Made by a program: the position numbers and the translations under genes. 36,509 nucleotides of DNA from Lachnospiraceae bacterium (GTDB lineage Bacteria > Bacillota > Clostridia > Lachnospirales > Lachnospiraceae): NCBI GenBank assembly GCA_017476765.1, contig JAFUZE010000100.1:1-36509 (forward strand), read 5' to 3'. The notes under the pieces are model-generated. The model was not told the DNA's origin. It saw only the letters and a program-made list of their open reading frames with translations, and made no database searches. The first letter of the stretch is position 1; each line of letters begins with the position of its first letter. Shown piece after piece: positions 7,890 through 15,837 of this stretch.

Positions 7890-10544
7890 ATGGCGAAACA
7901 AATCGTGCTTGGTATTCTTGCACATGTGGATGCGGGAAAGACAACTTTATCGGAAGCAATGCTATATACGAGCGGAAGCATCCGCAAATTGGGCAGGGTA
8001 GACAGGCGTGACACCTTCTTAGATACGGACGAGAGAGAACGAAGCCGCGGGATTACGATTTTTTCCAAGCAGGCGCGTCTGACCTATGAGGATATGGAGA
8101 TTACCCTTATGGATACGCCGGGACATGTGGATTTTTCGGCGGAGATGGAGCGCACGCTGGAGGTGCTTGACTATGCGGTTCTGGTCATCAGCGGGGCGGA
8201 CGGTGTGCAGGGGCATACCCGTACGTTGTGGAATCTGCTGCGCCAGTACCGGATTCCGACATTTCTGTTTATCAACAAGATGGATCAGGAACAGGCAGAT
8301 CAGGAAAAGCTGATGGAACAGCTGTATGAGGAATTGGATTCTGCATGTGTCGATTTTTCATCTCCTGAAACGAAAGCGTTTTATGAGAATATTGCAATGT
8401 GCGATGAGGCTGCGCTCGAGGACTTTCTGGCATCGACTGAAGTGGGGCAGGATGTGATTCGTCGGCTGATTACGGAGAGAAAGGTCTTTCCGTGCTTTTT
8501 TGGCTCTGCCCTGAGACTGGACGGAGTGGAGGAGCTGCTGCGAGGACTCCATACATATACATCCGATCGGGTGTATGGGGAAGCGTTCGGCGCAGCTGTT
8601 TTTAAGATCGGGAGGGACGAGCAGGGAAATCGTCTGACGTATATGAAAATCACAGGAGGGAGCCTCAAGGTTCGGACACTGCTCGAAACGGGCAGCAGGC
8701 AAGGGGATGAGCTGCCGAAGGAAGATGCAAAACAAGCAGAGACAAAAGAGGAGAAGGTCAATCAGATTCGCCTTTATTCCGGCAGGAAGTATGAGACGGT
8801 TCCGGAAGCTTTTGCGGGTACGATCTGTGCAGTGACGGGGCTTTTGCATACTTATCCGCAGCAGGGACTCGGCATACAGAAGGAGGCTCACAAACCGTAT
8901 TTGGAGCCTGTCCTGACGTACTCACTGGAGTTTCCGGACGGAAATGACAAGAGCGTCATGTTACAGAAGCTGCGCATGCTGGAGGAGGAATGTCCGGAAA
9001 TGCATATGCTGTGGGACGAGAACCTTAAGGAAATTCATGTGCAGGTCATGGGAGAGGTGCAGATTGAGATATTAAAGAGTCTGATCGAAGAGAGGTTCCA
9101 TGTCAGGGCGGAGTTTTCCGAGGGGAGTATTGTGTATAAGGAGACGATCGAGGATGTCGTTGAGGGAGTCGGACATTTCGAGCCGCTCCGCCACTATGCG
9201 GAGGTGCATCTCTTGCTCGAACCGCTAAAGCGGGGCAGCGGATTGTGGTTTGACATCGATTGCAGTGAGGATTTACTCAGCCGCAACTGGCAGCGTCTTG
9301 TGCTGACGCATCTGAAGGAGCGCAGGCATCGGGGTGTGCTGACCGGGGCTGAGATCACCGATATGAAAATTACGCTCGTGTCAGGGAAAGCCCATATCAA
9401 GCATACGGAGGGCGGTGACTTCCGGCAGGCGACTTATCGGGCTGTCCGGCAGGGACTCAAAAAGGCGCGATCCGCTCTGCTTGAGCCATATTACGCATTC
9501 CGGCTCGAGGTGCCGGAGCATATGGTGGGACGGGCGATGACCGATGTGGAGAAGCTGGGCGGACAGATGAAGGCTCCGCAGCTGACCGGGCAGATTTCCG
9601 TGCTGGAGGGAATTGCCCCGGTGGCTGCAATGCGCAATTATCAAAAAGAGGTGAATGCATACACAAAGGGAATGGGGAAGCTGACCTGTTCTTTTTACGG
9701 ATATGAGGAATGCCGGAATACGGAGGAAATCACCGCAGAGAAGGGGTATGACAGTGAGCTTGACTACTATCAGCCGACCGGTTCGGTCTTTTGCTCACAT
9801 GGAGCCGGAACGAATGTGCCTTGGAACGAGGTTGAGAAGTATATGCACCTGCCAAGTATTCTGAAACCCAAAAGCGACGATGGTGTCAATGATGATGCCG
9901 TGCTTTTTTCGCCGCTCCGCAGGCAAAGGGAGGAAACATCGCTCGGCACAGAGGAAATTGACGAGATCCTGTATCGTGCGAGTCATGCGAACACACGCTC
10001 CGGTGCCAATGAAAGGCAAAAGCTTCGGAGCAAAAAGCCAAGTAATGACTATCCTGTCATAGTCAGAAAGGCGATGCCTGTCGATAAGAAAGAACGCTAC
10101 CTGCTTGTAGATGGCTACAATGTCATATTTGCGTGGGAGGAGCTGAAGGAGCTTGCCGGCGAGAATATCGACGGAGCAAGAGGCAGGCTTCTGGATATCC
10201 TGTGCAATTATCAGGCGATTCGGAAATATCACCTGATTGTTGTGTTTGATGCGTATCGGGTGAAGGGACATGGAACGGAAATCATGGATTATCACAACAT
10301 TCATGTGGTGTTTACAAAGGAAGCGGAGACCGCAGATCAGTACATCGAAAAGTTTACTCACGAGCACGGAAAGAAATATGACATTACTGTCGCGACAAGT
10401 GACGGGCTGGAGCAGATCATTGTGACAGGGCAGGGAGCACGGCTGATCTCATCGAGGGAGCTTTTGCATGATGTACGGCTCGCGGAGGAGGAAATCCGGG
10501 AAAGTATGAAGTTATATGGAGGAAGAGATGGAGAAGTTCGTTAG
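7890..10544 (+). CDS. Tet(M)/EF-G-like ribosomal GTPase fused to a C-terminal Rae1/YacP-type NYN nuclease domain
   Basis: An 884-residue two-part protein. Residues 1 to ~650 are a ribosomal-protection-type translation GTPase: AHVDAGKTT (G1, 11-19), RGIT (G2, 53-56), DTPGHVD (G3, 75-81) and NKMD (G4, 129-132), then EF-G-like domains II-V. Residues ~735-870 match YacP/Rae1: LLVDGYNVIFAWEEL (Asp741), VVFDAYRVKG, FTKEAETADQYIEK and VATSDGLEQ, carrying the acidic residues of NYN/PIN-like nucleases. Rae1 of B. subtilis cuts mRNA in the ribosomal A site, the site Tet(M)-type factors enter. The domain IV loop that displaces tetracycline (YSPVSTP in Tet(M)) appears replaced by a KAHIKHTEGGDF region, so classical resistance is doubtful. 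It starts an operon and its 3' end overlaps the next gene by 17 bp. Domains are secure; the joint role is inference. Confidence 0.9.
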   Translation: MAKQIVLGILAHVDAGKTTLSEAMLYTSGSIRKLGRVDRRDTFLDTDERERSRGITIFSKQARLTYEDMEITLMDTPGHVDFSAEMERTLEVLDYAVLVISGADGVQGHTRTLWNLLRQYRIPTFLFINKMDQEQADQEKLMEQLYEELDSACVDFSSPETKAFYENIAMCDEAALEDFLASTEVGQDVIRRLITERKVFPCFFGSALRLDGVEELLRGLHTYTSDRVYGEAFGAAVFKIGRDEQGNRLTYMKITGGSLKVRTLLETGSRQGDELPKEDAKQAETKEEKVNQIRLYSGRKYETVPEAFAGTICAVTGLLHTYPQQGLGIQKEAHKPYLEPVLTYSLEFPDGNDKSVMLQKLRMLEEECPEMHMLWDENLKEIHVQVMGEVQIEILKSLIEERFHVRAEFSEGSIVYKETIEDVVEGVGHFEPLRHYAEVHLLLEPLKRGSGLWFDIDCSEDLLSRNWQRLVLTHLKERRHRGVLTGAEITDMKITLVSGKAHIKHTEGGDFRQATYRAVRQGLKKARSALLEPYYAFRLEVPEHMVGRAMTDVEKLGGQMKAPQLTGQISVLEGIAPVAAMRNYQKEVNAYTKGMGKLTCSFYGYEECRNTEEITAEKGYDSELDYYQPTGSVFCSHGAGTNVPWNEVEKYMHLPSILKPKSDDGVNDDAVLFSPLRRQREETSLGTEEIDEILYRASHANTRSGANERQKLRSKKPSNDYPVIVRKAMPVDKKERYLLVDGYNVIFAWEELKELAGENIDGARGRLLDILCNYQAIRKYHLIVVFDAYRVKGHGTEIMDYHNIHVVFTKEAETADQYIEKFTHEHGKKYDITVATSDGLEQIIVTGQGARLISSRELLHDVRLAEEEIRESMKLYGGRDGEVR

Positions 10545-11259
10545 CGTAAAAAAATCAGATAGGCAGGATTCGTCTGTCAATAAGAAAGAAAGCAAAGCTT
10601 GGAGCAAAAGGGAACTGATCTCCCGCTATGTTCTGCTCGTCATCGGGCTGTTTTTTTCGGGAATCGGTGTGGCTGTGACAAAGAGAGGAGAACTCGGTGT
10701 CTCGCCGATTTCCTCGGTCGCCAATGTCATCGCTTTGCGGTTTCCGGTCCTTAGCTTCGGAACGTGGCTCTTTATCTGGAACTGCATTTTGATCGTGGGA
10801 CAGATTGTTGTGCTGAGAAAGGAGTTTCAGTGGATTCAGCTGCTGCAGATTCCGCTGTCGGTTCTGTTCGGGTGGTTTACGGATTTCGGTGTCTGGCTGG
10901 CCGCCTTTTTCCCGAACAAAGCGTATGTATTTCGTATGATTCTTGTACTGCTTGGCACTTGTATACTGGGCTTTGGGATTTCGCTCGCAGTTATTGCGAA
11001 TGTGGTGATGAATTCAGGGGAGGCGTTTGTCAAGGCGGTTGCGGATAAGACACATCATGTCTTCGGAAATGTAAAAATTGGGTTTGATGTCAGCTGTGTC
11101 GTGTTATCCGTTTTGCTTTCACTCATTTTTTTCCCGTTTCGGATTACAGGAACGAGGGAAGGCACGGTGATAGCGGCGCTCTGCACGGGATTGGTTGTTA
11201 AATTTTTCCAAAAAAGGCTGCAGGAACCTTTGACGGCGCTGTTGCTACCGGACGTTTGA
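10528..11259 (+). CDS. YczE/YitT-like integral membrane protein (DUF6198 type)
   Basis: A 243-residue membrane protein with a charged ~35-residue cytoplasmic N-terminus and about five hydrophobic segments (first: LLVIGLFFSGIGVAVTKRG). The LGVSPISSVANVI motif after the first segment is characteristic of the YczE family, whose molecular function is unknown. The start is the ATG at 10528 with GGAGGAAG just upstream; the ATG at 10516 has no site of its own. Its start lies inside the 3' end of the GTPase-nuclease gene (17-bp overlap), so the two are co-translated. A second YczE-like protein is at 18625-19254. Confidence is good for family, none for function. Confidence 0.8.
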   Translation: MEKFVSVKKSDRQDSSVNKKESKAWSKRELISRYVLLVIGLFFSGIGVAVTKRGELGVSPISSVANVIALRFPVLSFGTWLFIWNCILIVGQIVVLRKEFQWIQLLQIPLSVLFGWFTDFGVWLAAFFPNKAYVFRMILVLLGTCILGFGISLAVIANVVMNSGEAFVKAVADKTHHVFGNVKIGFDVSCVVLSVLLSLIFFPFRITGTREGTVIAALCTGLVVKFFQKRLQEPLTALLLPDV

Positions 11260-11288
11260 TGAAATTTTTTAAGCAGGAGGAGAAGCAG

Positions 11289-11483
11289 ATGAATTATAAG
11301 GAGAAATATCTCGCAGGAGAGCTTGCGTTTGAGGAAATCGACGATTATGTCTGGGAGTGGAGCAACAGTGATGATGAGCGGACTCTGGCAAAGTTTCTCG
11401 GACTGAACGAGGAGGAAGAAGCTGCATGGATTGACGAGGGGGAGGATGCGCTCCGGGCGCTGCTCGACAGCCGGAAGAGCTGA
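11289..11483 (+). CDS. Small acidic conserved-type hypothetical protein
   Basis: A 64-residue, Glu/Asp-rich protein (MNYKEKYLAGELAFEEIDD, then a FLGLNEEEEAAWID core). The start is the ATG at 11289 with AGCAGGAGGAG upstream; an in-frame ATG at 11256 is less well placed. The layout of a YLxGE segment, an EEIDDYV helix and an FLGLxEEE helix resembles small proteins common in Firmicutes with no known role. It follows the YczE-like gene by 29 bp and probably shares its transcript. Confidence 0.65.
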   Translation: MNYKEKYLAGELAFEEIDDYVWEWSNSDDERTLAKFLGLNEEEEAAWIDEGEDALRALLDSRKS

Positions 11484-11522
11484 TGCACCCACTGGTATGG
11501 TGTGGAAATTGTGAAAAGGTAC

Positions 11523-11551
11523 TTGGAACTTTTGCCGATTTCATGTAAGAT
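11523..11551 (+). promoter_or_regulatory. Likely promoter of the radical SAM-mecA pair
   Basis: TTGGAA (11523-11528), 17 nt, then TAAGAT (11546-11551), about 50 bp before the ATG at 11599. Confidence 0.5.
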
Positions 11552-11598
11552 AGGATGAGCAGATCAAATGCGCATGGTTTTCAAACAGGAGTAGAAAA

Positions 11599-12204
11599 AT
11601 GGATGAGACGATTCTCTATCAAGTACATAAGAATCTTTATGTAAACCTGACAAACCGATGCCCGTGTGCCTGCACGTTTTGCTTAAGGCAGACGAGAGAC
11701 AGAATGGATGAGTCCGGTTCCCTGTGGCTCGATCATGAGCCGTCGGCGGAGGAAGTGATCGAAGCCCTGAAGAAAAAGGATTTAAGCCGGTACGAAGAGG
11801 TGGTCTTTTGCGGGTTCGGCGAGCCGACGGAGCAGCTGGATGTGCTTTTAGAGGTGGCAGCATACATTAAGGAGCACACGGATAAGAAGATTCGCATCAA
11901 TACAAATGGTCTCGGCAATTTAATTCACGGGAGAAATATCACGCCGGATATGAAGGGGCTTGTCGATGTGATTTCGATCAGCCTGAATACCCCGAACAAG
12001 CAGAAGTATCACGAGCTGGTGCGAAGCAGATTCGGGGAAAAATCCTATGATGCGATGCTGGAGTTTGCCGGGGAAGCAAAAAAATATGTGCCGACGGTGA
12101 TCCTCTCTACGGTGGAGACGACGATCAGCAGGCAGGAGGAACAGGAATGTCAGGCAATTTGCGACAGGCTGGGCGTGACCTATCGGATTCGGCCTTTCGA
12201 GTAA
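11599..12204 (+). CDS. TatD-link-type radical SAM protein
   Basis: A 201-residue compact radical SAM protein. The cluster motif lies near the N-terminus: NLTNRCPCACTFCLR, with Cys21, Cys25 and Cys28 in the CX3CX2C spacing (Cys23 is extra). The CGFGEPTE segment is the SAM-binding glycine-rich strand, and INTNGLGNLI and VDVISISLN are the later barrel strands. Length and motifs fit the family usually found beside the DNase TatD, but no tatD gene lies in this window. The start has CAGGAG 8 nt upstream. It lies 14 bp before mecA and is probably cotranscribed with it. Substrate unknown. Confidence 0.82.
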   Translation: MDETILYQVHKNLYVNLTNRCPCACTFCLRQTRDRMDESGSLWLDHEPSAEEVIEALKKKDLSRYEEVVFCGFGEPTEQLDVLLEVAAYIKEHTDKKIRINTNGLGNLIHGRNITPDMKGLVDVISISLNTPNKQKYHELVRSRFGEKSYDAMLEFAGEAKKYVPTVILSTVETTISRQEEQECQAICDRLGVTYRIRPFE

Positions 12205-12218
12205 GAGGAGTGTGAGCG

Positions 12219-12926
12219 ATGACTTTCAAAAGAATCAATGAAGATACGATATGCTGTATTTTGTCAGAAAATGATATGCTCGATTACGGAGTGGAGCTCG
12301 AGGATTTTCTTATGAATAAGGAAAAAATACAAGGGGTGCTGCACAATGTCGTGGAGCGTGCGGTCGAGGAGCTGGGGCTGGAGATGCAGAGAGGTCTTTT
12401 GTCACTGCAGATCATGCCGCTTCCGGATAAGAGCATCTCAATTCTGTTTTCCGAGAAAGGGCAGACGAACGTGATGGATTTTATCAATCAGATGAAAAAG
12501 CTGATTGCGAATCTGAATGAAGGAAAGGACGCCGAGGCGGATGCACTGCCTGAGACACAAAAGGCCGGTGCAAAAAAGGGCAAGCCTTCGAAAAAGGCGA
12601 AGGATACGGACAAGCAGGAGTCCGGGCTTCGCATCTATGAGTTCGCATCGCTGAATGCGGTCGCTGATTTTTGTACATACATACCAACCAAAAGCAAGGT
12701 TGCCAGCCGGTTGTATAAAAATCCAAAGACGGACACCTTCTTTCTGGTGTTTGACAAGTCGAAGCTGTCCAAAAAGGATTTTGCCGCTGTCTGCTCAAGG
12801 GCAGTGGAGTTCGGCACATATATTTCCGATGAACCGATCAGGGCTGCCTATATCGAGGAGCATATGGAGCACATTCTCGAGGAGAAGGCTGTGAAGACTT
12901 TGCGCAAATATGCCCGGACGAAATAA
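12219..12926 (+). CDS. mecA: Adaptor protein MecA
   Basis: A 235-residue MecA-family adaptor, which in Bacillus recruits substrates to ClpC-ClpP. The N-terminal domain begins MTFKRINEDTICCILSENDM and continues with GVELEDFLMNKEKIQGVLHNV, the family signature. A Lys/Ala-rich linker (residues ~105-130) separates it from the C-terminal ClpC-binding domain, with YEFASLNAVADFC and DTFFLVFDKSKLSKKDFAAV. The start is preceded by GAGGAG. The nearest Clp ATPase in the window is ClpB at 15838-18420, not the usual ClpC partner, which is presumably elsewhere. Confidence 0.92.
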   Translation: MTFKRINEDTICCILSENDMLDYGVELEDFLMNKEKIQGVLHNVVERAVEELGLEMQRGLLSLQIMPLPDKSISILFSEKGQTNVMDFINQMKKLIANLNEGKDAEADALPETQKAGAKKGKPSKKAKDTDKQESGLRIYEFASLNAVADFCTYIPTKSKVASRLYKNPKTDTFFLVFDKSKLSKKDFAAVCSRAVEFGTYISDEPIRAAYIEEHMEHILEEKAVKTLRKYARTK

Positions 12927-12989
12927 AAATTCTTTCTTTTTATGAAAATTTTTGAAAAATCTTGAAACTTTATCGATGCCCGAAACGTC

Positions 12990-13037
12990 TAATAGTATGG
13001 AAGCATGGATTCGTTAAGCGAAGGTTCCATACTATTA
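12990..13037. repeat. 13-bp perfect inverted repeat upstream of a small ORF
   Basis: TAATAGTATGGAA (12990-13002) and TTCCATACTATTA (13025-13037), with a 22-bp centre containing a second stem, TTCG (13010-13013) with CGAA (13019-13022). No T-run follows, so it is not a standard terminator. It sits 23 bp before the ATG at 13060 and could be an operator or an RNA leader structure. Confidence 0.7.
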
Positions 13038-13059
13038 CGAGATAAAAGGGATGATGATT

Positions 13060-13317
13060 ATGTGTATGCACAGACATATTTACATTGAAGATAAGGCGGA
13101 GATTGAGAATTTAAAATGTATGGTCTTTTTTCTGGCAAGACAGTATGAAATGCTGGGAGTCGTGCAGAATTGCAGAGGAAATTGTATTTTAGCGGATGTG
13201 CAGGGAAATGACGCAAATGTCATAGAGTTTCAGAAGGCGCTTCTCGGCATGATCGCATCGGTGACGATCGAGGAGACACCTCCGCTGGAAACGTGTCATG
13301 CACTGCGCATCGGATAA
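13060..13317 (+). CDS. Small hypothetical protein beginning MCMHRHIYIEDK
   Basis: An 85-residue protein that I do not recognise. The Cys/His-rich N-terminus (MCMHRH) and a later NCRGNC segment might bind metal; the rest looks like a mixed alpha/beta fold (DANVIEFQKALLGMIASVTIEE). The ATG at 13060 is favoured because AAAAGGG ends 9 nt upstream; in-frame ATGs at 13051 and 13054 are too close to it. It follows the inverted repeat at 12990-13037 and precedes the corrinoid fusion gene by 55 bp, so a shared transcript is plausible. Confidence 0.6.
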   Translation: MCMHRHIYIEDKAEIENLKCMVFFLARQYEMLGVVQNCRGNCILADVQGNDANVIEFQKALLGMIASVTIEETPPLETCHALRIG

Positions 13318-13372
13318 GCTTCCCTGCATATGCGGTATCCGTTTGCCGGAGAAGGGAAGAAAGAGCGGAAGA

Positions 13373-14521
13373 ATGCTGCATGATACCTTGACGGTCGAAT
13401 TGACGGAAGAAGAAATCAGACAAATGATGGTTCGTTATCACTTTCGTGAGGCGGACTTTTTTGTCGTGCAGCGCGTGTATGAAAGCCTTCTGCCGCTCGT
13501 AAGGGCGGAGGTCTATTATGATCCGGTCGTTTGCGGACAGGATCGGCAAAGGTATCCGTGGATCGAGGAGGAAAAGTACGCAGTCATTGTCATGACTTTA
13601 TCGGACCGGGCAGACCGTCTGCAGGAGCTTTATCTGGAAGTCGAGGAGGTGATGACCGCCTATCAGATCGATTGTCTTTCCCTCGAGCTGATGCGGAAGG
13701 CTTACGGTTTATTGGGCGGGCAGATTCAAAAAGCGACAGGGCTTTACCCGAAGAGCTATGAATTTCTCGGCGAGAAATATCCGCTCTCCTTTGGTGCGGA
13801 AATTCTGAAAAGTATACCGGATTGTCCGGTCAGCGTCAATGAGGCAGGTCAGCTGCTTCCGCAGAAAAGTACGATCTATGTACTGGGTCTTACGGAAAAA
13901 CAGCAGCATAAGCAGCCGAGTATCTGTGAGTTCTGCCAAAATCGGGATAACTGCCTGTACAAACAGAGCGATTCATGCAGTGTATATGAACAGGAGGAAC
14001 AAGGAATGATTCATTTATACAGCGGAGACGGGAAGGGAAAGACAACCGCTGCCATAGGTCTGGCAATCCGTGCCCTCGGCAGCGGAAAGCGCGTGTGCTT
14101 TGCGCAGTTTTTGAAGGGTTCGAGGACGAGTGAGCTTAGTATTCTCGAGAACATGCCGAATCTGACGATTCTGAGAAATCAAAAGGATTATGGCTTTTAT
14201 GCGAATATGGCGGATAAGGAGCGGGCGCGCGTGCGGAAAATGCATGATGATACGCTAAAGCAGATTCAGCAGATGGCGGATGGCGGGCAGATCGACGTTC
14301 TGATTTTGGATGAGATTACCCATGTATACCGTCTGGGAGCGATCAATCAGAAGAAGGTTCGCAGCCTTCTTGAAAACCGGCCGGGCAATCTGGAAATCGT
14401 CCTGACCGGCAGAGATCCGGATGAATTTTTTGTACAGATCGCAGATTACCATACGGAGATGCGCAAGCTCCGGCATCCGTATGATCAGGGTCTGACTGCA
14501 AGGGAAGGAATTGAGTTTTAA
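13373..14521 (+). CDS. Fused corrinoid protein: MetH-activation-like domain plus cob(I)alamin adenosyltransferase (BtuR/CobO type)
   Basis: A 382-residue protein. Residues ~212-382 form a BtuR/CobO-type ATP:corrinoid adenosyltransferase: MIHLYSGDGKGKTTAAIG carries the P-loop GDGKGKTT (218-225), then CFAQFLKG, DVLILDEITHVYRLGAI (Walker B) and EIVLTGRDPDEF. Residues 1-~205 resemble the vitamin B12-dependent methionine synthase activation domain found as small stand-alone proteins in Clostridia, ending in a Cys set at 185, 188, 194 and 202 (CEFCQNRDNC). An in-frame ATG at 14006 begins the second domain, with AGGAGG 8 nt upstream, so a separate ~171-residue adenosyltransferase may also be made. 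The start at 13373 is chosen over an upstream frame extension that overlaps the previous ORF. The C-terminal assignment is strong, the N-terminal one moderate. Confidence 0.85.
   Translation: MLHDTLTVELTEEEIRQMMVRYHFREADFFVVQRVYESLLPLVRAEVYYDPVVCGQDRQRYPWIEEEKYAVIVMTLSDRADRLQELYLEVEEVMTAYQIDCLSLELMRKAYGLLGGQIQKATGLYPKSYEFLGEKYPLSFGAEILKSIPDCPVSVNEAGQLLPQKSTIYVLGLTEKQQHKQPSICEFCQNRDNCLYKQSDSCSVYEQEEQGMIHLYSGDGKGKTTAAIGLAIRALGSGKRVCFAQFLKGSRTSELSILENMPNLTILRNQKDYGFYANMADKERARVRKMHDDTLKQIQQMADGGQIDVLILDEITHVYRLGAINQKKVRSLLENRPGNLEIVLTGRDPDEFFVQIADYHTEMRKLRHPYDQGLTAREGIEF
13992..14008 (+). promoter_or_regulatory. Internal ribosome binding site and in-frame ATG
   Basis: AGGAGG (13992-13997), an 8-nt spacer, then ATG (14006-14008), in frame inside the fused corrinoid gene and exactly at the domain boundary. 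It is stronger than the site before the full-length start, so a shorter adenosyltransferase product is likely, or the gene is a recent fusion that kept the old signal. Confidence 0.6.
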
Positions 14522-14535
14522 AAACGAGAAATAAA

Positions 14536-14564
14536 TTGCCCGTGGTGCGCATCTTTGCTATAAT
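14536..14564 (+). promoter_or_regulatory. Promoter of galE
   Basis: TTGCCC (14536-14541), 17 nt, then a consensus TATAAT (14559-14564), placing the start about 26 bp before the galE ATG. Confidence 0.7.
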
Positions 14565-14597
14565 TATAGTATACATTTGACAGATAAGGAGGCAGAT

Positions 14598-15617
14598 ATG
14601 GCAATTTTAATTACAGGAGGAGCCGGTTTTATCGGCAGTCATACGGTGGTGGAGCTTCAAAATGCGGGTTATGAGGTTGTCGTCATCGATAATCTGAGCA
14701 ATTCAAGCGAGGCGTCACTGAAGAGAGTGGAGGAAATTACGGGAAAACCGGTTCGGTTTTACAAGACGGACATTCTCGACAGAGAGGGACTGGAAGCGGT
14801 TTTTGAGAAGGAGACAATCGATTCCTGTATTCATTTTGCAGGACTGAAGGCGGTCGGGGAGTCGGTGGCAAAGCCGTGGGAATATTATCACAACAATATT
14901 GCAGGAACCTTGACTTTGCTCGATGTGATGAGAAAACATGGGGTCAAGAACATTGTATTTTCGTCTTCGGCAACTGTTTACGGTACGCCGGCGGTCATTC
15001 CGGTGACAGAGGATTGTCCGAAGGGTGAGATTACCAATCCGTACGGACAGACAAAGGGAATGCTCGAACAGATTTTGACCGATATCCAGAAGGCGGATGA
15101 AGAGTGGAATGTCATACTGCTGCGCTATTTTAATCCGATCGGTGCACATAAGAGCGGCAAAATCGGTGAAAATCCAAATGGAATCCCGAATAATCTCATG
15201 CCGTATATTACACAGGTGGCGGTCGGCAAGCTGAAGGAGTTGGGCGTCTTCGGAAACGATTACGATACGCCTGACGGAACGGGGGTTCGGGACTACATCC
15301 ACGTCGTCGATTTGGCAAAGGGACATGTCAGGGCGATTGAGAAGATCAAGGAAAATCCGGGTCTTAAGATTTATAATCTGGGAACGGGCAAGGGCTACAG
15401 CGTTCTTGATATCGTAAAGACCTTTGAGGAGGCGACCGGTGTCAAAATACCGTATGTGATTAAGGCAAGACGTCCCGGCGATATCGCCTGCAACTATGCC
15501 GACCCGTCGCTTGCCAAAAAGGAGTTACACTGGGAAGCGGAAAACGGACTCCGGGAAATGTGCGAGGATGCGTGGAGATGGCAGAGCAACAATCCGAATG
15601 GATTTGAGGAATCATAG
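14598..15617 (+). CDS. galE: UDP-glucose 4-epimerase
   Basis: Interconverts UDP-glucose and UDP-galactose for the Leloir pathway and surface polysaccharides. A 339-residue short-chain dehydrogenase-type enzyme: NAD-binding GGAGFIGS (7-14), Ser124 in SSSATVYG, and Tyr149/Lys153 in NPYGQTKGM, the catalytic positions of E. coli GalE. The start is the ATG at 14598 with AAGGAGG 6 nt upstream; a frame extension to 14577 has no such site. It stands alone with its own promoter and a terminator at 15633-15667. Activity on N-acetyl sugars cannot be excluded. Confidence 0.95.
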   Translation: MAILITGGAGFIGSHTVVELQNAGYEVVVIDNLSNSSEASLKRVEEITGKPVRFYKTDILDREGLEAVFEKETIDSCIHFAGLKAVGESVAKPWEYYHNNIAGTLTLLDVMRKHGVKNIVFSSSATVYGTPAVIPVTEDCPKGEITNPYGQTKGMLEQILTDIQKADEEWNVILLRYFNPIGAHKSGKIGENPNGIPNNLMPYITQVAVGKLKELGVFGNDYDTPDGTGVRDYIHVVDLAKGHVRAIEKIKENPGLKIYNLGTGKGYSVLDIVKTFEEATGVKIPYVIKARRPGDIACNYADPSLAKKELHWEAENGLREMCEDAWRWQSNNPNGFEES

Positions 15618-15632
15618 TTTTTTGAAACAGGG

Positions 15633-15667
15633 AAAGGATATTACGAGAGTAGTATCTTTTCTTTTTC
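15633..15667 (+). terminator. Rho-independent terminator of galE
   Basis: AAAGGATATTAC (15633-15644), a GAGA loop, then GTAGTATCTTTT (15649-15660), pairing with two G-U pairs and followed by CTTTTTC. Confidence 0.75.
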
Positions 15668-15726
15668 TTAGAGCCTATATTTTCTAAACAGTTTCTAAAT
15701 TCTTTATGAAAAACCGGAAAAGTCGG

Positions 15727-15754
15727 TTGAAAAATGAATTGGGTGTGCTATAAC
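15727..15754 (+). promoter_or_regulatory. Promoter of clpB
   Basis: TTGAAA (15727-15732), 16 nt, then TATAAC (15749-15754). I find neither a CIRCE element nor a CtsR heptad repeat nearby, unlike many Firmicute chaperone genes. Confidence 0.5.
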
Positions 15755-15802
15755 ATTGTTTTGGAGGGTGAAATGCCCGGACAATAGACATAAATGCAGT
15801 CA

Positions 15803-15822
15803 TTTGTCTTACAAAAGACAAA
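15803..15822 (+). promoter_or_regulatory. Hairpin directly before the clpB ribosome binding site
   Basis: TTTGTCTT (15803-15810), ACAA loop, AAGACAAA (15815-15822), ending 3 bases before AGGAGGG. As RNA it could modulate access to the ribosome binding site; as DNA it could be a regulator site. Speculative. Confidence 0.4.
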
Positions 15823-15837
15823 AAAGGAGGGAGTTTT

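Noticed and set aside
7890-9850. Calling the gene a tetracycline resistance determinant
   Set aside because: Length, the nuclease fusion and the altered domain IV loop argue against a standard resistance protein; family membership alone is not proof.
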